DNA of 64,000 nt from Desmodesmus armatus (Eukaryota > Chlorophyta > Chlorophyceae > Sphaeropleales > Scenedesmaceae), in contig VIIQ02000593.1 in the NCBI GenBank assembly GCA_007449985.2, forward strand, positions 558,001-622,000. The letters are read 5' to 3'. The translations under genes were made by a program, and so were the position numbers. Below, piece by piece: positions 58,848-64,000 of the stretch. How positions within the stretch are numbered: position 1 is the first letter of the stretch; the number at the start of each line of letters is the position of its first letter. The notes beneath the pieces were generated by a model. It saw only the letters and a program-made list of their open reading frames with translations. It did no database searches and had not been told where the DNA came from.

Positions 58848-61800
58848 ATGCTGCAGCTGTGGGCCAGGCCACCAGCAGAGCAGTGGAGCTCCCTTGCTGC
58901 TCCTGTTGTGGCGGGAACAGCTATGCCTATGCATGATGGAGCCAACGGCGCAGCAGCTGGCCCTGCAGCAGCACATGCGAAGGGGCAGGAAGCACTGGGT
59001 GCAGCTTTGATGCAACATGAGCTGGCAGGGCTCTTCGACATGGCAGCAGCAGCGGGTCCTGCAGGAGGGTCTACAATGGCAGCACCAGCACCTGCCGCAG
59101 TTGCTGATGCAGCTGCTGCCGTAGCTGCCAACGCACCCCTTCGTTTGCGCAGGGGTCAGCAGCTCGCTCGCTTACAGATACCTGCGGCAGCACCCGATCT
59201 TTGGCAGCAGCAGCAGTTGCAGCAGCTGGCACTGCTGCAACAATCGCAGCAGCAACATCCCAACCAGCAGCACCCAGCAGTGCCCTTGGCAGCCCAGGAT
59301 GTGACGCTGTCGAGGGTGTTGGAGAAAGACCGGATCGATTCTGATGCGGTGCTGCAGCAGCTGTGGAAGGCGGAGGCCAATTGCAGGCGGGTGCAGCTGT
59401 CGCTGCACAAAGTCAACACGTGAGTGCAGAGCTGTTGTAGTTGGCAAGGCAGTCATACAGTACAGTACAGCACATGCACTGGGGGATAATTTCTTAGCCT
59501 CATCAGTCGTCGGCGAACCAAGGGCTCACAAGGGCTTACAGGGAGTGGCTTCGGCTAGATGTGCTGGGGGCCAACAGACAACATCGGCAGCAGATGTAGC
59601 TGGCTGCAGGCATGGATGATGTTGGGCAACCATACTGTGCAACATGTTGACTGCGCACGATGCGCAGCAGCTGCGCAGCAGTGGGACAGACTCACCTCCC
59701 TACCCCACAAGCACACTGAAGTGCACTGCAAAAGCATAGCATGGGTCCTGCACTACCAGCCGGGCAGGACCGGCAAGCCTAGCCGGATCGTAGTGCAGCT
59801 GGCGCAGGTCCTCAGGCCACCAACTGCCCACAGCCTCAACCTGGAAGGGTGGCTGCGCAGGGCTGTCCAGGGGAACGCATGCTGATTCGCTTATGTTTCA
59901 GCACAAACCAACAGCATAAGTATGCTTTGTAATATCCATATACCAGCTATTGATATAGCTTTACATGTACTGCGTGCTGCTGTGCAATCTGCATGCAGTG
60001 CCACCTGGCGGTACGTGGATGTGCACTGCCTGCAGCCGTATGGGGAGGGACTCACAGTCAACCAGCTGATGCAGAAGAACCCCACAGGTAATGTACATGC
60101 GGATACTCTAGCCCCTAGCTAGTCCTTTGCGCAGGCTCTCACCCCAACTGCAGTACAATGCGACTTGACGATTGACGAAAGATGTTGATGGTTGGGCATG
60201 CTGCCATGCTGGCAGAGCTACAGGGCAAGCTGCACTGCTTCAAGTACAGCAGGACGTGCACACAACTTCTGGAAACATCCGAGTATCCTGCTTTACACCA
60301 GTGTGCCTGCCGGTGCTGTCTGCTGCAGGCAAGGACAGCAGCGGAGCAGATCTGTATGTGGTGCTGGATGGCCAATCGCGGGCCATGACACAGGCTGCTG
60401 CAGTGTCAAGGGTGCTGACATCCATGCGCGGCCTGCACAGTCAGAAGGAAAGCGCCAGTCAGCAGCTGCAACAGAAGCTGGAGGAGGTGAGACACAACTG
60501 TGGGACAGCAAAGTCGGGGCAGTATAGCAACCTGGATGGCTGCTAGGGTGCAGTTATAGCATTGCTCCTGATTGTCTCTGCATGCGCGCAGCATGCTCTG
60601 GGTGCGCACGCATGCAGATGATGTTCTCATACGTACTGCAGAACAGTAGCAACTCAGGTGGGTTGGCTATCAGCTGCTGCACAGCTCCTGCCAATTTCTG
60701 CGTGTGCGCTGTTTGCCCTGTCTCCTTCCTGCAGTTACGGCAGCTGGCAAACGCCCAGATGCAGCGCAGCAAGGCCTTGGCGGCCCTGGCTGCCTCTGGC
60801 GCGCCATGGGACCTGTCAACCAGCCCCTATGGGGAGCGCACATCCGGCATGGAGTGGGAGGAGCTGCTGGCCCACCTGGCAGACCTGGCAGAACAGGTGA
60901 CTGGGGGCTTACTAGTATTGAGGCTGAAGTAAAGCCCACTGGGCAGTTTTCGAAGATAGACTCTGAATGAAGTTTGAAGATTGGGGATGAGCTGCTGACA
61001 GGTTCCTGCATGCCGTCAGTTGCCGTTTTGATGGGGCCTAACCTCTCTGCTGCACCCTACCTTCCACCGCAAGCCATTCTTTAGTAAACATGATGATACT
61101 GACCCGAGTTGTGGGATCTGTGACTGTACCAGGCACCTGCTGAGTCTACCGTGGACCTCACCCTCCCTGGCTCCAGCCAGCCGCTGGTCATCCGGCTGCA
61201 CGAAGCTCAGCAGCTGCGACAGTCGTACCAGCTCGCAAGGGTCTGGCCGGAGCAGCCGCCCGCCTGGCCGCTGCTGCCACCTTTCGAGTCTGACACCCCT
61301 TGCTGGATGCCGCACGACAAAAGCCCCGGCACCGTGCGACCGCTGTCTGTCGACTCCCTGCGCACCGCACTCGGCTCTGGGCAGTTGACCCCGTACAGGC
61401 TCGTGTGCCATGTAGCAGATCAGCAGCGCAGGCCTGTGTGGGCGATGGACCTTGTTGTGAGGGCAGCACTGAGTCATGAGCCTGCTGTGGCGGGCGCTGA
61501 GATGCAGTCATCGGCGCTCAGTAGCAATGCGCAGGCCCCTGACCCTGTGCCCGCTGCTGCTGCTGCTGCTGCTGCTTCCAGCAGCCAGCAGCAGTACCAG
61601 GCGTGGCTGCTGCAGCATCGGCAGCAGCAGTGGCTGACACAGCAGCAGCAGCAGCAGGCTACCGCAGTGCAGCGGGCAACAGCTGCTGTAGGTGGTGCTG
61701 CTGGTGGCGCTGCGTCAGCGAGTGCCGTGCAGCAAGCAGCATCAGGAGCAGGCACCTCGCATGGTGTGCCCTCTGAAGCAGCATCCGCAGCAGCACCGGT

Positions 61801-64000
61801 GCCGCAGCTGCAGTGGCAGGCCTCAGCAGGGGCTGTTCAGGAGCTGGAACATCAGCAGCTGCTGCTGCAGCAGCTACAGCAGCAGCAGCAGCTACAGCAG
61901 CAGCAGCAGCAGCAGCAGCAGCTACAGCAGCAGCAGCAGCAGCAGCGGCAGCAGCGCCATGCAGTCCTGCATAGTTCAGCAGGGGGCGCCCAGGGGGTGC
62001 GTCTGCATATGGCCCTGGCAGCGCAAGAGCGGCAACCCACACAGCATCCTGCTGAGGATCAACAGCAGCAGCAGCAGCAGCAGCAGCATCACCGGAGTCA
62101 GCAGCTGATGCAGCTGCTGTTGCGACAGCGTCTGAAACGGCAGCAGTCGCAGTTGCAGCAGCTTGAACAGCAGCAGCAATTGTTACAGGTGCAGCAGGGG
62201 CAGCAGGTGGATGCTGCAGCTGCTGGCAATGCAGACGTGTCGCAGGGTCCTTGGGGGTCACTCCTGCGGCGTGCCAGCTTGCAGCAGGAAGCTCAGCAGG
62301 CACAGTGGCAGCAGCAGCCTACTGATCAGCTGCAGAGGGCCGCCTCGGCAGCTGGGGTTGAGGCTAATCATGGTCTGCAGGCGCTGCAGCAGCAGCAGCA
62401 GCCTGCAGAGCTGTTTGAAGAGCTACTGCGGCAGCGGCAGCAGCCACGGAGGAGGCAGCAGGCAGAGCTGCTGGGACAGCTTCTACACCAGCAGCAGCAG
62501 CAACTCATTCAGGATGTCCAGCAGCAGCAGCAGCTAGTCCAGCAACAGCTTCAGCACGCCCAGCATCAACAGCAGCAGCAGCAGCAGCAGCAGGTTACAC
62601 AGCAGAATAACACATCGCTTCACTTACAGCAACACCAGCAGCAGTTACGAAACTACCAGGAGCTCCAGCAAGCAGGCCAGCAGCAACTCCAGACAGTGGC
62701 CCAGCAACATCAGCAGCAACAACAGCAGCAGCAGGAGCCGGCAACCCAGTACAGCAGCTGGGAGTCATGGCAAGTGCTGTGCAGCCTGCTGGATCAGCGG
62801 CAGGGCCAGAAGCAGCAGCAGCAGCCGCAAGCTCAAGAGCAGCAGCAGGTACAGGTGACTCACAGCCCTGATGGAGCTGCAAAGCAGCACCAGCAGCAGT
62901 TGCAGCCTCAGCAGCAGCAGCAGCAGCAGCAGTTGCAGCCTCAGCAGCAGCACCAGCAGCAGCAGCACCACCAGCAGCAGCACCGCCACCAGCAGCAGCA
63001 GCAGTCGCAGCACCATCTATTGCACCAGCCGCAGCACCAGCTGCAGCAGCAGACCCTGCAGCCGCAGCCAGAGCCGCAGCACGCGCTGAAGGCGCTGTGC
63101 CACCAACGGCAGCAGCAGCAGCGGCAGCGCTGGCTGCGGCAGCAAATGCTGCAGCCAGGGCGCCAGCATGTCCCTGCCTCTGCCCGTGCAGCAGTCAGCA
63201 GGCGCCCACAACAGCGGGCACAGCTGCAGTTACAGCAAGCGGCCAGCCAGCCTGACAACCCCAGGGGTGATCAGCAAAATGCGGAAGGCCTGCCGTCTCA
63301 GCAGTATGTGGAGCAGCCGCATGACATAATGCTGCGTCTGCAGGTGTCGCAGGGCGGACAGGATGCTGTGAGCGATCAGTCTCCCGCGGGGCTCTCCACC
63401 CCACCCCCTGCTGATCAACCTGGAACCACGACTGCCAAAGCAGCAGCTGGTACACCCGCTGCTGCTGCTGCGCCTTCCGCTAAGGTGGCTGAAGGTGCTG
63501 GTGCGGGTGGTGGTGCTGCTGCTGCAGCGCAGCCGTGGCAGGTGCTGAGTCCTGGAGTGGATGCAGAGCTTGCCTGGGGTCGGCGGCAGCGGCGGTCCCA
63601 GACGCGCACTCGGCCTCGGCAGCAGCTGCTGCCTCTGCTGACTTACTCCTTGGGGCTGCCCTGTCAACCTGCTGCAGCAGCAGCAGCAGCGGCAGCACCA
63701 GCAGCACCACCAGCACCAGCAGCAGAAGCACCAGCAGCACGTGAACCAGATGCAGCAGCAGTGGCAGCTGCTGCTGTGCAGGGTGTGGGTGTGGATGCTC
63801 CTGTGCCAGAGGAGTTGGCACAGCTGCCTGACAGCCTGATGCCACCTGCCAAGCGGCGTAAGGGTGCAGCTGACGACGCAGCACCGCCAGCAGCAGCAGC
63901 AGCAGAAGATGTGCAGCCCTCAAGCAAGGCCTGCAACTTGCCTGGTGTTGCCTCACACCCTCAGGGTGTGCCTGCAGGACAGCACAAGCCTGTTCTGCAG
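58848..64000 (+). CDS. Large Gln-rich protein, probably nuclear; 3' end beyond the window
   Basis: Coding blocks: about 58848-59419, a block within about 59680-59850 (ends unsettled), 59999-60087, 60329-60486, 60735-60896, and 61133 to the window edge, which stays open for exactly 956 codons. The start is uncertain; ATG 58848 is the earliest in-frame ATG seen. The N-terminal part contains DVTLSRVLEKDRIDSDAVLQ then AEANCRRVQLSLHKVN, likely helical. Next come a block with RYVDVHCLQPYGEGLTVNQL and a predicted coiled coil through QQLQQKLEELRQLANAQMQR. The long exon is dominated by poly-Gln (61851-61950, 62590-62600, 62900-63060) with Ala and His runs. A basic PPAKRRKG near 63840 looks like a nuclear localisation signal. 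Together these suggest a transcriptional or chromatin regulator, but I recognise no DNA-binding domain. Confidence 0.7.
61851..61950 (+). repeat. CAG-repeat tract encoding poly-Gln/Leu
   Basis: Runs of CAG interrupted by CTA and CGG encode Q4-L-Q9-L-Q7-type sequence in frame with the Gln-rich protein. Further pure CAG runs recur to about 63060. Other frames of the same DNA give poly-Ser or poly-Ala and, on the minus strand, poly-Cys or poly-Leu shadows. Confidence 0.9.

Noticed and set aside
61659..63956. Poly-Ala, poly-Ser, poly-Leu and poly-Cys frames around the CAG tracts
   Set aside because: They are alternative-frame and antisense readings of the poly-Gln exon.
1..64000. CRISPR arrays, bacterial operons, integrated virus or complete transposon
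   Set aside because: No regularly spaced repeats with unique spacers, no Shine-Dalgarno-linked gene runs, and no transposase, reverse transcriptase or capsid-like frames were seen.

Overview
The window is nuclear DNA of a green alga, most likely a chlorophyte of the Chlorophyceae. I infer this from intron-dense genes with GT..CAG junctions, strong CAG/CTG bias giving poly-Gln, poly-Ala and poly-Ser tracts, TGTAA (not AATAAA) downstream of several stop codons, and the gene content: a plant-type membrane desaturase, a plant-type ABCG transporter with a Cys-rich ectodomain, a FAS1 protein and Pro/Ala-rich secreted proteins. The species cannot be named from this. Almost every gene is split, so models were built by joining in-frame coding blocks at GT..AG sites with consistent phase; exon ends are good to a few bases unless noted.

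Layout. 1-8,513 (+): 3' part of a large gene for a conserved multidomain protein of unknown function, carrying two sets of dead duplicated exons. 9,942-12,739 (-): membrane fatty-acid desaturase with three His boxes and one apparent frameshift. 13,860-16,219 (-): DUF218/YdcF-like protein. 18,120-19,504 (-): Cys-rich, PAN/apple-like protein. 21,807-31,758 (-): 16-exon ABCG half-transporter of about 1,730 residues. A 433-bp divergent gap separates it from 32,192-38,404 (+), the first of two ENT-like multipass transporters; the second lies at 50,125-55,982 (+). Between them sit a 172-residue FAS1 protein (41,164-42,383, +) and a tandem cluster on the minus strand (45,990-48,574) of small, Pro/Ala-rich, N-glycosylation-site-rich proteins, including a perfect 219-bp duplication. 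From about 58,848 to the window edge (+) is a large Gln-rich, probably nuclear, protein whose last exon stays open for 956 codons.

The genes do not form one pathway. The shared themes are membrane transport (ABCG plus two ENT-like) and secreted or surface proteins (PAN-like, FAS1, Pro/Ala-rich cluster). No bacterial-type operons, rRNA, tRNA, CRISPR array or complete transposon was recognised. The points most worth a second look are the repeated partial exon duplications, the tandem cluster whose paralogues share exon 2 but differ in exon 1, the diverged ENT-like pair (one with a GC-AG intron), and two single-base frame breaks in otherwise well-preserved genes.
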